From Flavobacteriaceae bacterium MAR_2009_75 (GTDB taxonomy: Bacteria; Bacteroidota; Bacteroidia; Flavobacteriales; Flavobacteriaceae): DNA of 64,000 bases. Shown piece by piece: positions 16,801-25,738 of this stretch. The stretch covers positions 1,363,501 through 1,427,500 of the forward strand of contig PHTZ01000001.1 in assembly GCA_002813285.1 (NCBI GenBank), written 5' to 3'. The notes beneath the pieces were generated by a model, which saw only the letters and a program-made list of their open reading frames with translations, searched no databases and was not told where the DNA came from. Made by a program: the position numbers and the translations under genes. Positions within the stretch are counted from its first letter, which is position 1. Every line of letters starts with the position of its first letter.

Positions 16801-19294
16801 CATTATTCTCTGGCCAGACCCCTTCTTCAGAACTCACATTAAAAGAAGTAAACTCTAAAGGAAGCTCTAATTGATAAAAATTCTCGGTAAAATCGGTACC
16901 GACACGCAAGAAACCTACTAGAGGATTTTCAACATCATACGTATCACTTTCCAAAATCTTTTCGGCGTGCATGAACATTTTAAGCTTCTCATACTGCCTT
17001 ACATCTATATTCAGGTTTTTGAAAACACCACGAGAATCTTGTGGCTCTAAATTTTCTATCACCAACGACAGCGATTGTTCATTCTGCTGTATAATCGTAT
17101 TATTATTATTCAATTGCTCACGACGAACACCTGGCGGCAAAACATACGGTATCGGGGTTCGGTTTTCATTTTCTTGAATATTCACCGCATTTACATCCAT
17201 GGTAGTGGCATCATCAGCTGTATTTGGGTCGTCTTCATCAAGAGACTTGATATAAGTACGCCAATCGCCACGAACTAAATCCAATGTTGCAAAACGCAAC
17301 AAAACATCACTATTGAAGTTCGTCATGTAAAGTCGCATGCTGCTTATCGAACGAAAATCGGTAATACCACCAACGGCATCGGTAAAGTCGTTCAATGGAA
17401 TCTTATATTGAATCCATCGGGTTCTTACCGTACTACCATCGGGAATACGATTACCAGATAAAACCAATGAATCTCTAATATCGGTTACATACAAGTCATT
17501 AATAGTTGTGTTTGGTTTAATAGGAATTCGGTATTCGTAATAACTATTGACCGTATTCATGGTCAAATCACGATCTATATCTTCGACATCGGGCAGGGTC
17601 GTAGAACCTCTATTGTCATTGGTCACCTGTACGGGAGAGTTTCCTTCAGGGTTATTGAAGTTCAAATATCGATTTAGAATGCCACCGTCGCGTTGCAAGA
17701 AATACTCATAGTTGTCCAATGCCGGGTCAGCACCGTTCGCATCACCATAAATCGCACTTTCCCCAATATCATCAAGTCCATCAAATCCTAAGTCTTGCTG
17801 TTGTCTAGCTCCCTCGTCAACATCAAAGGCATAAACCAAAGCTTGGGTTGCAGGCACTGGCCCCCAAATCGGGTTTTCCGGCTTTACACTTCCTTCGCCG
17901 TTTACAGGTAGTCCATTCTCATATTGCTTGAGGCCATCGGCCAAAATATCTTCTGAAATATTACCGAGATTGATTACCAACTCACCTGTACTATTCGCCG
18001 TACCTTCTAAATATGGGTCCATCACCCAAAATTGGACGAATTCAACATTTGACTGTTCGAAATTGGTACTGCTAAGTGACCGCATGATACCACCCCACTT
18101 TTGATCAGCCGCCGTGTTATCAAAATCTTCATTGGCATTATAAGGACCTTTCATTTCAGGATAGTATGCCAAATCTAAAGTGGTCTGCTGCCGCGTTTGA
18201 CCTTGGGCTATTTCCACTTTCGGAAAAACCTCATCTACAAATATTCGTCTGGTAGTGTTTGATGAAATATCGCTATCATTTAAACCAGCGGGTCTTTGAT
18301 TGGTATAGAAAACCGGATCAATAGTGTACCAAGCCAATTTTGCCCTGCCGAAACCAGTTTCGAGACCTTTTTGAGTAGGATTATCTAAAAATTCTACAGG
18401 CGTACTTGCCATCGCCCAACCCAATGAAGATCTTACATCGATTAGCGACTGTGCTCCTTCAAAATCATCTAGATATGTAGTTGTTTCCCCTTGAAAATCA
18501 GCATTTTTCGGAGAATTCGGTTTTAACCAAGCTACCTCGCCACGTAAAGAAATATTAGAAGGTACATCGGTATCAATATTAGGAAGCTTGTTCACCAATC
18601 GTGTCAAAAATGGCACTTCGGTCGAAAAATTACCATTGATTCCGAATATAGTATTGTTCACTGGCTCGATACCAAAATTAGATTTTTGGGTTAATGGCCG
18701 TTCGTTCAAATTTAAAAGTGTGGCACCAAGCACAAAATTTTCATTGAACTGGTGTTCAACGTTCACCCCAGTAAACCGTCTTGTTTGCTGACCGAAAACG
18801 GCATTATTCTCAACCGAGATATTAATGGGTGTATTGGACGCCTCTAAACTGGGATCCAGTATCTGAACTGTACCCGCTTGATAATTTACCGTATAATCGA
18901 TACCCTCTTGTAACTGGCGGCCGCCAGCTGTAACTCGCACCGAGCCCCTAGGCACATTAAATGCCCCGATAGGTATACCATTGCTCCCTTCAGACTTATA
19001 CCTTCCTTTTAATAAAAACTTGTTCTTCTCGGGATCTTGAAGCGCAGCTGATTTAGTCAGCTCATACATATCCCTAAAAACATACTTTTCTTGATTGGGG
19101 TTGTCGTTATTCTCGTTTCCGTAGTCACCACCTCCCAATTGCTCATAAAGGTATTTACCAAAAGGTTCGACTTTAGTGAATATAATTTGCCCGTTTTGTG
19201 TATCGACCGTTGTTCCTGGAATGAAATCAAAAAAAACCATCACCACCCGGTTGAACATCGTTGTATGCGTTAAGTCGGTCAAAATTGAATACAT
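13889..19294 (-). CDS. sprA: SprA C-terminal fragment (as read)
   Basis: Open frame of 1,801 codons. The first 21 or so residues from its nominal ATG at 19294 are out-of-frame translation; genuine SprA sequence begins at FDFIPGTTVDTQNG. It then contains the family region TTYLDDFEGAQSLIDVRSSLGWAMAS, the EVWFNELRLAGLDNEGGWA motif and a long run of barrel strands, and ends YNFGN. A signal peptide is lacking, so this part alone could not be exported. No other stop or frameshift is seen over 5.3 kb. Confidence 0.85.
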   Translation of the reverse strand: MYSILTDLTHTTMFNRVVMVFFDFIPGTTVDTQNGQIIFTKVEPFGKYLYEQLGGGDYGNENNDNPNQEKYVFRDMYELTKSAALQDPEKNKFLLKGRYKSEGSNGIPIGAFNVPRGSVRVTAGGRQLQEGIDYTVNYQAGTVQILDPSLEASNTPINISVENNAVFGQQTRRFTGVNVEHQFNENFVLGATLLNLNERPLTQKSNFGIEPVNNTIFGINGNFSTEVPFLTRLVNKLPNIDTDVPSNISLRGEVAWLKPNSPKNADFQGETTTYLDDFEGAQSLIDVRSSLGWAMASTPVEFLDNPTQKGLETGFGRAKLAWYTIDPVFYTNQRPAGLNDSDISSNTTRRIFVDEVFPKVEIAQGQTRQQTTLDLAYYPEMKGPYNANEDFDNTAADQKWGGIMRSLSSTNFEQSNVEFVQFWVMDPYLEGTANSTGELVINLGNISEDILADGLKQYENGLPVNGEGSVKPENPIWGPVPATQALVYAFDVDEGARQQQDLGFDGLDDIGESAIYGDANGADPALDNYEYFLQRDGGILNRYLNFNNPEGNSPVQVTNDNRGSTTLPDVEDIDRDLTMNTVNSYYEYRIPIKPNTTINDLYVTDIRDSLVLSGNRIPDGSTVRTRWIQYKIPLNDFTDAVGGITDFRSISSMRLYMTNFNSDVLLRFATLDLVRGDWRTYIKSLDEDDPNTADDATTMDVNAVNIQENENRTPIPYVLPPGVRREQLNNNNTIIQQNEQSLSLVIENLEPQDSRGVFKNLNIDVRQYEKLKMFMHAEKILESDTYDVENPLVGFLRVGTDFTENFYQLELPLEFTSFNVSSEEGVWPENNEMEVILDDLNKVKSVWITGSDLSEIRYFEVISGEVVAVDEFAPRTPGTLRIGIKGNPSLGSIRSMMVGVKNVSALPARGEVWFNELRLAGLDNEGGWAAIAAVDANIADFANVSATGSTSTSGFGSIDQMPNERAREDAITYDLVTNVNVGQLLPPSWGIQIPFNYGISEALITPEFDPVYDDLKLQDRIDAAETAETADDIQAQAEDYTKRTSLNLIGVRKDRGEEAEANFYDIENFTFNYSYNETNHRDFEIAALEDKSVLAGMVYNHNFEPLEVAPFAKNDSLFTGRYLQWLKELNLNLLPTSVSVNSNFDRQFNQQRFRDVVEEGVDKLELPTLRQRNYLFNWQYAVNYSLTKSLRVNMSASNNHIVRNYLEDPSNPNSEIDQTLGLWDGFWDLGEPNRHAQQLEINYEIPFSKIPVLDFINSQYSYTSNFDWQRGGDALNLAIAEQQNSTNVVSVNTVQNASTHNLTANLNMQKFYDMIGLKKRSGKSNASTAPVRKDKAGNPVKGSEKAKGKTSGLFNTAVDVLTMVKRLNVNYNESSGKVLPGYTQSVGFVGSLKPSLGFVFGSQADVRFDAARKGWLIGFNEFNEQYIENVNKQLSITATAQPTKDLTIDLSADRQYSNSYQENYDVDLWSQNINPLGNEYGNFSISTSMIGTVFGKSDEFDSETFQEFKENRIIIANRLEADRGNKSEGVIDDDNFPERYGKTQQDVLLPAFFAAYTGQDAERVNLDAFRKIPIPNWNIKYTGLMRNKWFKKKFQRFSVSHGYRAAYSINSFQTNLEKVQLGPNAVDPETQDLMPDLLLNNVVLNDEFNPLVRLDFEMKNSVSVLAEMRSSRIFALSFDNNLMTETNGDEYTLGLGYRFKDVKFVTNIGGNKTRLKGDLNLKADLTLRDNITIIRNLDIDNNQITSGQNLLSIKFTADYALTKNLNALFFYDHSFSKFAVSTAFPQTTINSGFTLRYNFGN

Positions 19295-21077
19295 TCAAAA
19301 GAATACGATCTTGCAAACCATCGGGCCAAGTAGCATCTTCGACCGGGGTAATATAGTTTCTTGGTGTCGGATTACTATAGAGAATATTCATCTTAAAATC
19401 TTCTTGACTCAAGCGGAAAGCTCCCGTCGCATAAATATTCTTCATCATCAAATCCCAAATAGGATCGGAGACATTGGTAATATTACTTTTTAAAAGTTTA
19501 AGAATAAGAGTATTGTTATTAATGATAGGATTATTGACAGCTCCGGAAACCGTAGTGGCATCAAGACCTCCGTTAGCAAACTCACCTACCTGATAAACGT
19601 TACCATTATAGGTATATTGAAACGCTACCGCCAATACCTCATCGTTACTCAAGCGCTGATTCAATGAAATATAACCCAACTGTGTATTGAATGTGTAATC
19701 TCTACTTTGCTCCAATTTTCGCGCATTTTCTAAAAATGCATAATCAAAGCCTTGATTGGGCTGATAACCAGCTACACTAAAACCTTGCTCAACAGTAGCT
19801 ACATCCCTAATATTTGAATTAAGGGCTCCGTTGTTTGTAACCAACAGGCCTGGATCATAGTCATTGGCATTGTTTCGAGGTAAAGTATTCGGTTGCCCAC
19901 CCGTGTTCATATTAAAAAAGCCACCGGGAGCGTTGTTATAAATTCTCGTTCTTTTATTATCAGGGTCGCTCGACAGGGGATCGTACTCCCCTAAATCTTG
20001 AATACCCACAATATTTCTCACATTTAAGGTCTGCTGGCTTCTATTGGTCACCCAAACTTCAAGCCTTGTAATCTGTACTTGACTTTTAATATATGGGTAA
20101 TTATTCAGTGCCTCATCGTAATTATCTCTAAAATATTGAGCCAAGAAAAAGTGCCGGTCTTCATCATAGTCAAGGGCCGTGACCGAAAATTCATCGACCG
20201 TACCCCCACCTTGGGCCACCACTGTATTGTTCTGTGATTGTTGCTGAGAGAATACCGCTGTTACAGTTGTCTTACCGAATTGCAACTGTGTTTTCACCCC
20301 AAAAAGACTCTGTGAACCCTGAATTAACGAACTGTTCAGGGGCATAGAAATGTTACCTACCTCAATGGATTGTATAATATCATCTTCGGTCGGGGTATAA
20401 TCAAGTTTTACGATATTCTGAAAATCAAAAGTAGCTTCGGTATCATAGTTGGCAGTAACCTGAAGCCGCTCTCCTATCTTACCCAGCATACTTAAACTAA
20501 TACGCTGATCAAAATCGAAAGATGTGTTCGTTCTGTTTCTTGGCGATAAAGAGGGGTTATCATTTTTCTGCCAAATAACCCCCAAATCCATAGCAACCGA
20601 ACCTTGAGGAATTACCTCTATCGTATTACCCCCGAAAACGGACTGGAAAAAATTATTGTTAACATAGAAGTTCGGCAGTAGATTTTTACGGGCCTCTTCG
20701 CTACCCTCCTTCTTACCCGAAAAAGCATCTGACTTTTCTTTAAAATAGTCTTTTATGCCTTCTTGCTGAACCAATTCATAGTATTGTTCAGGAGTTAAAA
20801 TTATCGGATAACCTATATCAAAATCGCCTACCTTTTCAGAGTAGACGTACATTTTTAAATTAGGGTCGTAAATGTACTTGGAAACTATACTTTCTGGGTT
20901 CTCCATACGAAGCCGCCCCAGCGAGAAACCGGTCTTGACCGAGTCTACCTGTTGCTCATCGACTACCTCACCTTCTGTTTCTTGAGCGAACACTGTGCTC
21001 GTAGAAACAAAGAAAACTGAGAATAGGAGAATAAGCTTAAATGATGATTTAAGAATTAGTTCGGCCCCTGTTTTCAA
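19227..21077 (-). CDS. sprA: SprA N-terminal fragment (as read)
   Basis: 616 codons from the TTG at 21077 to a TGA created by the T8 run. It has a signal peptide (about residues 1-31, ending STVFAQ), then the SprA N-terminal region with RLRMENPESIVSKYIYDPNLKMYVYSEKVGDFDIGYP and repeated barrel-strand pairs. The final residues GGDGFF are the last in-frame SprA residues. Alone it would lack about three quarters of the barrel and could not be functional. Confidence 0.85.
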   Translation of the reverse strand: MKTGAELILKSSFKLILLFSVFFVSTSTVFAQETEGEVVDEQQVDSVKTGFSLGRLRMENPESIVSKYIYDPNLKMYVYSEKVGDFDIGYPIILTPEQYYELVQQEGIKDYFKEKSDAFSGKKEGSEEARKNLLPNFYVNNNFFQSVFGGNTIEVIPQGSVAMDLGVIWQKNDNPSLSPRNRTNTSFDFDQRISLSMLGKIGERLQVTANYDTEATFDFQNIVKLDYTPTEDDIIQSIEVGNISMPLNSSLIQGSQSLFGVKTQLQFGKTTVTAVFSQQQSQNNTVVAQGGGTVDEFSVTALDYDEDRHFFLAQYFRDNYDEALNNYPYIKSQVQITRLEVWVTNRSQQTLNVRNIVGIQDLGEYDPLSSDPDNKRTRIYNNAPGGFFNMNTGGQPNTLPRNNANDYDPGLLVTNNGALNSNIRDVATVEQGFSVAGYQPNQGFDYAFLENARKLEQSRDYTFNTQLGYISLNQRLSNDEVLAVAFQYTYNGNVYQVGEFANGGLDATTVSGAVNNPIINNNTLILKLLKSNITNVSDPIWDLMMKNIYATGAFRLSQEDFKMNILYSNPTPRNYITPVEDATWPDGLQDRILLNVFNFDRLNAYNDVQPGGDGFF

Positions 21078-21082
21078 ACTTG

Positions 21083-21664
21083 TTACAAATTTTTAAGCGC
21101 AAGTTTTATAATGTTCTCTACGCTAAGAGAGGAGTCTTGGGCAAGCACTTTATCTACTACCTTTTCGGCAGGTCTTCTAGCAAAGCCAAGAACCTCTAAA
21201 GCAGATAACGCTTCTTCTTTATTTGTATTGTTTGTAGATGTGGAAACTTCGCCAATATCGTAAACTTTAAGAATTTTATCCCTAAGGTCAAGAATTACCC
21301 GCTGTGCGGTTTTGGCTCCGATTCCTTTAATAGATTGAATTGTAGGTACATCACCATTTGCTATGGCGTCTCTAATTTGAACAGGCTCTAAAGAAGATAA
21401 CATGGTGCGCGCAATGCTAGAACCAATACCCGAAACCGAGATTAACAAACGAAAAATTTCGCGCTCTGAACGTTGTACGAAACCGAACAAAGTATGTGAA
21501 TCTTCCTTTACCTGTAGATGAGTATACAAACTTATATGCTCACCATCAGGTAAATTCGAAAAAGTGTGTAAAGAGACATTCACGAAATAGCCCACCCCAG
21601 CGCATTCGACAACAACGTACGTCGGGGTTTTTTCAACAAGTCTACCTTTAAGGTGATGTATCAT
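21083..21664 (-). CDS. ruvA: Holliday junction branch migration protein RuvA
   Basis: 193-residue DNA-binding subunit of the RuvAB branch-migration motor. The N-terminal OB fold begins MIHHLKGRLVEKTP and includes the KEDSHTLFGF pattern. Two helix-hairpin-helix motifs follow (LISVSGIGSSIARTMLS and IQSIKGIGAKTAQRVILDL), and the C-terminal domain III (about 145-193) contacts RuvB. ruvB is encoded separately at 29771. The gene lies between maeB (27 bases) and sprA (5 bases) on one apparent transcript. Confidence 0.97.
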   Translation of the reverse strand: MIHHLKGRLVEKTPTYVVVECAGVGYFVNVSLHTFSNLPDGEHISLYTHLQVKEDSHTLFGFVQRSEREIFRLLISVSGIGSSIARTMLSSLEPVQIRDAIANGDVPTIQSIKGIGAKTAQRVILDLRDKILKVYDIGEVSTSTNNTNKEEALSALEVLGFARRPAEKVVDKVLAQDSSLSVENIIKLALKNL

Positions 21665-21691
21665 TTGGTGGGGACTATTTTACGAGTCTAT

Positions 21692-23986
21692 TTATTTGCC
21701 TGATTTTGCTTTTCTGCGCTTCTCACGCTCTTGAGCATCGATTACAGCAATTGCGGTCATATTCACCATTTCATCGACACTTGCACCTAGCTGTAAAATA
21801 TGAACAGACCTACGCAAACCGACCATAATCGGGCCAATAGAATCTGCCTTATTAAGTTCTTTAAGTAACTTATAGGTAATATTCGCTGATTCTAAATTAG
21901 GAAAAATCAAAGTGTTCACCTTTCTACCGGCCAACTTTGAAAACGGAAACTGGCTCTGAAGCAATTCTTTGTTAAGGGCAAAATCAGTTTGAATTTCACC
22001 ATCGACCACTAACTGAGGGTTTGTCTCATGGAGAATTTCAACCGCTTTTCTAACTTTTTTCGCGTTAGGATGCGTAGAAGAACCATAGTTCGCATAAGAA
22101 AGCAATGCTAAAACCGGATCGAAACCAAATGTTGAAGCGACGTTTGCCGTATTCTGTGCTATTTCGGCCAATTCTTCAGCGGATGGGTCAATATTTATTG
22201 AGGTATCAGCCAAAAATAGAGGGCCCATATCGGTAATCATGATATTGACCGTAGCCACTTTTTTAACGTTGGAAGCTCTACCGATAACCTCAAATATCGG
22301 CTTTACTACTGTTGGATAGGCACGTGAATACCCTGAAATCATTCCGTCGGCATCACCTTCCAAAACCATCATAGCGCCAAAATAATTGCGCTCTCGCATT
22401 TTTATCTTTGCACTATACAAAGTGGTTCCGCTACGCTTTCTACTCTCCCAAAATTTGGTCGCATAGCGTATATGTTTTTCATCAAATTCGTCGGATGAAG
22501 GATCTATAATCGCAATATCGGCATCAAATTCGAGTTCTTTCTTTAGTTCAAGAATAATCTCTTTTTTACCTAAAAGTATAGGTTCTGCAATACCTTCTTC
22601 GTGAACTATCTGAGCAGCTTTTAATACATCTAAATGGTCAGCTTCTGCAAAAACTATACGTTTGGCATTCAACTTAGCGCGATTGTGCAATAGGCGAACT
22701 ACCTTGTTGTCATTACCTGAACGTTGCAGTAATTCTTCTTTGTACTTATCCCAATCTTCAATAGGTTGTTGGGCGATACCACTTTCCATTGCAGCCTTTG
22801 CTACCGCTGGTGGAATTTCAGATATCAACCTATGGTCAAAAGGTTTAGGAATGATATACTCATTATTAAATGTTAATCGGGTTTCACCGTAAGCAATGTT
22901 CACCTGTTCTGGCACGGGTTGTTTGGCCAGGTCTGCCAAAGCCTTAACAGCGGCCATTTTCATGGCCTCGTTTATTCCGGTCGCCCTTACATCAAGAGCC
23001 CCTCTGAATATAAAAGGAAAACCTAACACATTGTTCACTTGATTAGGATGATCGGAGCGGCCCGTTGCCATGATAATATCTTTTCTCGTCTTACAGGCCA
23101 AATCATAATCAATTTCAGGATTCGGATTGGCCATGGCGAAAACTATAGGGTTATCGGCCATAGAGACCAACATTTCCGGTGTTACAACATCGGCAATCGA
23201 AAGGCCGATAAAGACATCGCTGTCTTTCATAGCATCTTCGAGGGTTCTCAAATCTTTATCGGTTGCAAACTCGAGTTTGGCCGGAGATAGATTTTCCGCA
23301 TCCTTTCGTATAACCCCTTTACTATCTAGCATTACGATATTTTCTGCCTTGGCACCGAAAGCTTTGTAAAGTTTGGTACAAGAAACCGCAGCGGCACCAG
23401 CACCGCTAATTACGATTTGAACATCTTCGATTTTCTTCTCTGCCAACTCCAAAGCATTTAAAAGTGCTGCAGCCGAAATAATTGCCGTGCCATGCTGGTC
23501 ATCGTGCATTACAGGAATATCAAGCTCTTCTTTGAGCCTTTTTTCTATTTCGAAAGCTTCCGGTGCCTTAATGTCCTCTAAATTGATACCGCCAAAAGTC
23601 GGAGCTATCATTTTGACCGTTTGAACAAATTCATCGACATTCTCGGTATCTACCTCTATATCAATTCCATCGATATCGGCAAAAATCTTGAACAACAATC
23701 CTTTTCCTTCCATTACGGGCTTTGACGCTTCGGGGCCAATATTACCAAGCCCCAAAACTGCGGTACCGTTCGAAATAACGGCCACTAAATTTCCTTTGGA
23801 AGTATACTTATAGACATTGGCTTTATCTTTAGCAATTTCAAGACAAGGTTCTGCAACCCCAGGTGAGTAGGCCAGGGCCAAATCTCTTTGGGTGGCATAC
23901 GGTTTGGTCGGCACGATCTTAATCTTACCAGGTTGGGGTTTTGCATGATAGACCAGAGCCTCTCGTCGTTGTTTTTGCTTACTCAT
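21692..23986 (-). CDS. maeB: NADP-dependent malic enzyme with phosphotransacetylase-like domain
   Basis: 764-residue MaeB-type enzyme that converts malate to pyruvate with reduction of NADP. The N-terminal malic enzyme domain (about 1-425) has the [14 protein letters not shown] entry, the catalytic [13 protein letters not shown] region and the dinucleotide fold [12 protein letters not shown]. The C-terminal 330 residues are phosphotransacetylase-like ([13 protein letters not shown]..., then [19 protein letters not shown]), a regulatory domain in known MaeB enzymes. Two TAnnTTTG elements lie upstream (24006-24013 and 24085-24092). It is probably the first gene of maeB-ruvA-sprA. Confidence 0.96.
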   Translation of the reverse strand: MSKQKQRREALVYHAKPQPGKIKIVPTKPYATQRDLALAYSPGVAEPCLEIAKDKANVYKYTSKGNLVAVISNGTAVLGLGNIGPEASKPVMEGKGLLFKIFADIDGIDIEVDTENVDEFVQTVKMIAPTFGGINLEDIKAPEAFEIEKRLKEELDIPVMHDDQHGTAIISAAALLNALELAEKKIEDVQIVISGAGAAAVSCTKLYKAFGAKAENIVMLDSKGVIRKDAENLSPAKLEFATDKDLRTLEDAMKDSDVFIGLSIADVVTPEMLVSMADNPIVFAMANPNPEIDYDLACKTRKDIIMATGRSDHPNQVNNVLGFPFIFRGALDVRATGINEAMKMAAVKALADLAKQPVPEQVNIAYGETRLTFNNEYIIPKPFDHRLISEIPPAVAKAAMESGIAQQPIEDWDKYKEELLQRSGNDNKVVRLLHNRAKLNAKRIVFAEADHLDVLKAAQIVHEEGIAEPILLGKKEIILELKKELEFDADIAIIDPSSDEFDEKHIRYATKFWESRKRSGTTLYSAKIKMRERNYFGAMMVLEGDADGMISGYSRAYPTVVKPIFEVIGRASNVKKVATVNIMITDMGPLFLADTSINIDPSAEELAEIAQNTANVASTFGFDPVLALLSYANYGSSTHPNAKKVRKAVEILHETNPQLVVDGEIQTDFALNKELLQSQFPFSKLAGRKVNTLIFPNLESANITYKLLKELNKADSIGPIMVGLRRSVHILQLGASVDEMVNMTAIAVIDAQEREKRRKAKSGK

Positions 23987-24005
23987 AGTGTTCTACTTTG
24001 AAAAT

Positions 24006-24013
24006 CAAATTTA
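24006..24013 (-). promoter_or_regulatory. Candidate -7 element before maeB
   Basis: Minus strand TAAATTTG, about 20 bases before the maeB ATG. A second identical TAAATTTG lies at 24085-24092. Neither has a TTG at the usual distance upstream, so these are weak candidates in an A+T-rich stretch. Confidence 0.35.
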
Positions 24014-24127
24014 AGAGTATTCTTCGGATATGTATAAAAAAGATTCACTCTTTGGGTTGCCCAAACATCATTAGATTTGAGCTTCAAATTTAAATACCCA
24101 GAAAATTAGCGGTAAGAATATCAGATA

Positions 24128-24160
24128 TAAAAAAGCGGGTACATTAAATGCATCCCGCTA
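24128..24160 (-). terminator. Rho-independent terminator after the sugar transporter gene
   Basis: Minus strand AGCGGG pairs with CCCGCT around a loop of about 14 bases and runs into TTTTTTTATA. It lies about 22 bases after the transporter stop. Confidence 0.8.
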
Positions 24161-24180
24161 ATAACAAACAACTTAAAAAA

Positions 24181-25635
24181 TTAAATAACAATATTTTCCT
24201 CTTTCTTAGGCAACTTCAATCGCATCGCCAAAATAGCGGCTATAATAAAGAAAATGCCTCCAAAAAGTATGGCGTTCACAGCATTATTACCCAATAAATT
24301 TTTAATTATCGGCCCAAAAGTTATGGTCTGAATCAACATTGGAATAACTATCATCATATTTACGATACCCATATAAACCCCTCGTCTTTCTTCCGGAATT
24401 ACCTTTGAGACCATAGCATAAGGTATGCCCATCATCGAGGCCCAACCGATACCAAATAGCACCATGGGTAAAAGCAAGGCATATTGATTATGTATGTATG
24501 GCATACTCAACATTGCCACCCCGGTAAGTACCAAACTTAGCACGTAAACCAATTTAGAACTGTATTTTCTTGCTATGGGTACCAATGCCAAGGCGACCAC
24601 CATGGTAACCAAGTTGTATGTACCGTTCATCAACCCTGTTTGTGCCAAAGCCTGCTCAGAAATGCTTTGTATATTTTGGGCGAACGCCATGTCACCAGTA
24701 CCGATTACACCTCCAGAATTACACGCGGCCATAATCGATTCGAACTTTTCGTTATCAGCATTACTGATGCCGAACATACTCGACCTCAACATCGGTGTAA
24801 TGAATTGCCAATATACGAACAGTGCATACCATTGAAACAGATAGACGCCCGCAAGCCTCCACATAAGATTCGGCATTTCACCGATTGCTTGAAAAATTTC
24901 TACGAACGGTGCTCCGGCCTTTTGCAAGAAGCTTTTATTAGAATGCCTAGATATATGATCCAACTCTTCTTTAGTTGGTGGAATCTCAGGCGTTTTCCAG
25001 ACCGACCATAAAATCGAACCCAAAGAAGCTACGGCTCCCAAGAAAAAAGAATAATATACCCAAGTGGGTATAGCAGAGACCACCTCTGTAGCCGTAGAAC
25101 ACAGACTACCGGCCTCGCTGGGCACACTGAACCAGTCTTGAAAAAGAAAAAGGGAAAAGTTAGCCAAGGTAATACCGGCACCTACAAAAAGACTTTGCAT
25201 TTGAAAACCGTAAGTCAATTGACTGTCAGGTAATTTATCACCTACAAAAGCGCGGTAAGGCTCCATAGCCGTATTGTTGGCCGCATCTAAGATCCAAAGT
25301 AAGCCAACCGCAAACCACAGATGAGAACTAAACGGAAATGCGAACAGACACAAACTCGCAGTTATAGCACCAATCAAGAAAAATGGTTTTCGTCTTCCCC
25401 ACCTAGGAGACCAAGTTTTATCGGAAATGGCACCGATTATAGGCTGTATCAGCAAGCCGGTAACCGGGCCTGCCAAATTCAATAAAGGTAGTTCTTCATG
25501 ATGCGCACCAAGAAATGAGAATATGGGGTTGATTGCCGTTTGCTGCAACCCAAAACTGAACTGAATACCGAAGAAACCGACATTCATATTCCAAATCTGC
25601 CAAAAACTCAGCTCGGGCTTCCTTATTTTCATCAT
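24181..25635 (-). CDS. MFS sugar/proton symporter, sucrose-transporter (SLC45/GPH-like) type
   Basis: 484-residue, 12-helix transporter. The loop after helix 2 reads DKTWSPRWGRRKPFFLIG, matching the RxGRRxP motif of plant and bacterial sucrose/maltose symporters, and the N-terminal LSFWQIWNMNVGFFGIQFSFGLQQ is typical of the bacterial branch. The signature in the second half (PEERRGVYMGIVNMM) is also present. It lies 103 bases after the sucrose phosphorylase gene on the same strand and is closed by a terminator, so sucrose uptake is the best inference; maltose or other disaccharides are possible. Confidence 0.88.
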   Translation of the reverse strand: MMKIRKPELSFWQIWNMNVGFFGIQFSFGLQQTAINPIFSFLGAHHEELPLLNLAGPVTGLLIQPIIGAISDKTWSPRWGRRKPFFLIGAITASLCLFAFPFSSHLWFAVGLLWILDAANNTAMEPYRAFVGDKLPDSQLTYGFQMQSLFVGAGITLANFSLFLFQDWFSVPSEAGSLCSTATEVVSAIPTWVYYSFFLGAVASLGSILWSVWKTPEIPPTKEELDHISRHSNKSFLQKAGAPFVEIFQAIGEMPNLMWRLAGVYLFQWYALFVYWQFITPMLRSSMFGISNADNEKFESIMAACNSGGVIGTGDMAFAQNIQSISEQALAQTGLMNGTYNLVTMVVALALVPIARKYSSKLVYVLSLVLTGVAMLSMPYIHNQYALLLPMVLFGIGWASMMGIPYAMVSKVIPEERRGVYMGIVNMMIVIPMLIQTITFGPIIKNLLGNNAVNAILFGGIFFIIAAILAMRLKLPKKEENIVI

Positions 25636-25738
25636 TCTCTAATTTTGGAGTGGTTATTTCTCAAACAAGATAACATATTCAGCCATTATGCTATATTAAA
25701 GAGCTGAAAAATCAATTGAATCTTAAAATTTCAACTTT

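Larger units (their letters stand above)
13889..21077 (-). pseudogene. sprA: sprA, gliding motility / T9SS outer-membrane translocon, split by a one-base frameshift
   Basis: SprA forms the very large outer-membrane beta-barrel of the type IX secretion system, which exports gliding adhesins and degradative enzymes. Joined across the break, the gene encodes about 2,395 residues, the normal family size. The N-terminal part ends NVFNFDRLNAYNDVQPGGDGFF then a stop. The family sequence continues in the other frame as DFIPGTTVDTQNGQIIF. The cause is a run of eight T (plus-strand A8 at 19229-19236); with seven T the frame is continuous. Nothing else looks decayed, so this may be a sequencing error, recent mutation, phase-variable tract or slippage site. 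The only start giving the signal peptide is TTG at 21077, five bases after ruvA. Confidence 0.9.

Noticed and set aside
19176-19493. Plus-strand 105-codon frame across the sprA break
   Set aside because: It is antisense to conserved SprA sequence on both sides of the frameshift; a new gene at the break is not needed to explain it.
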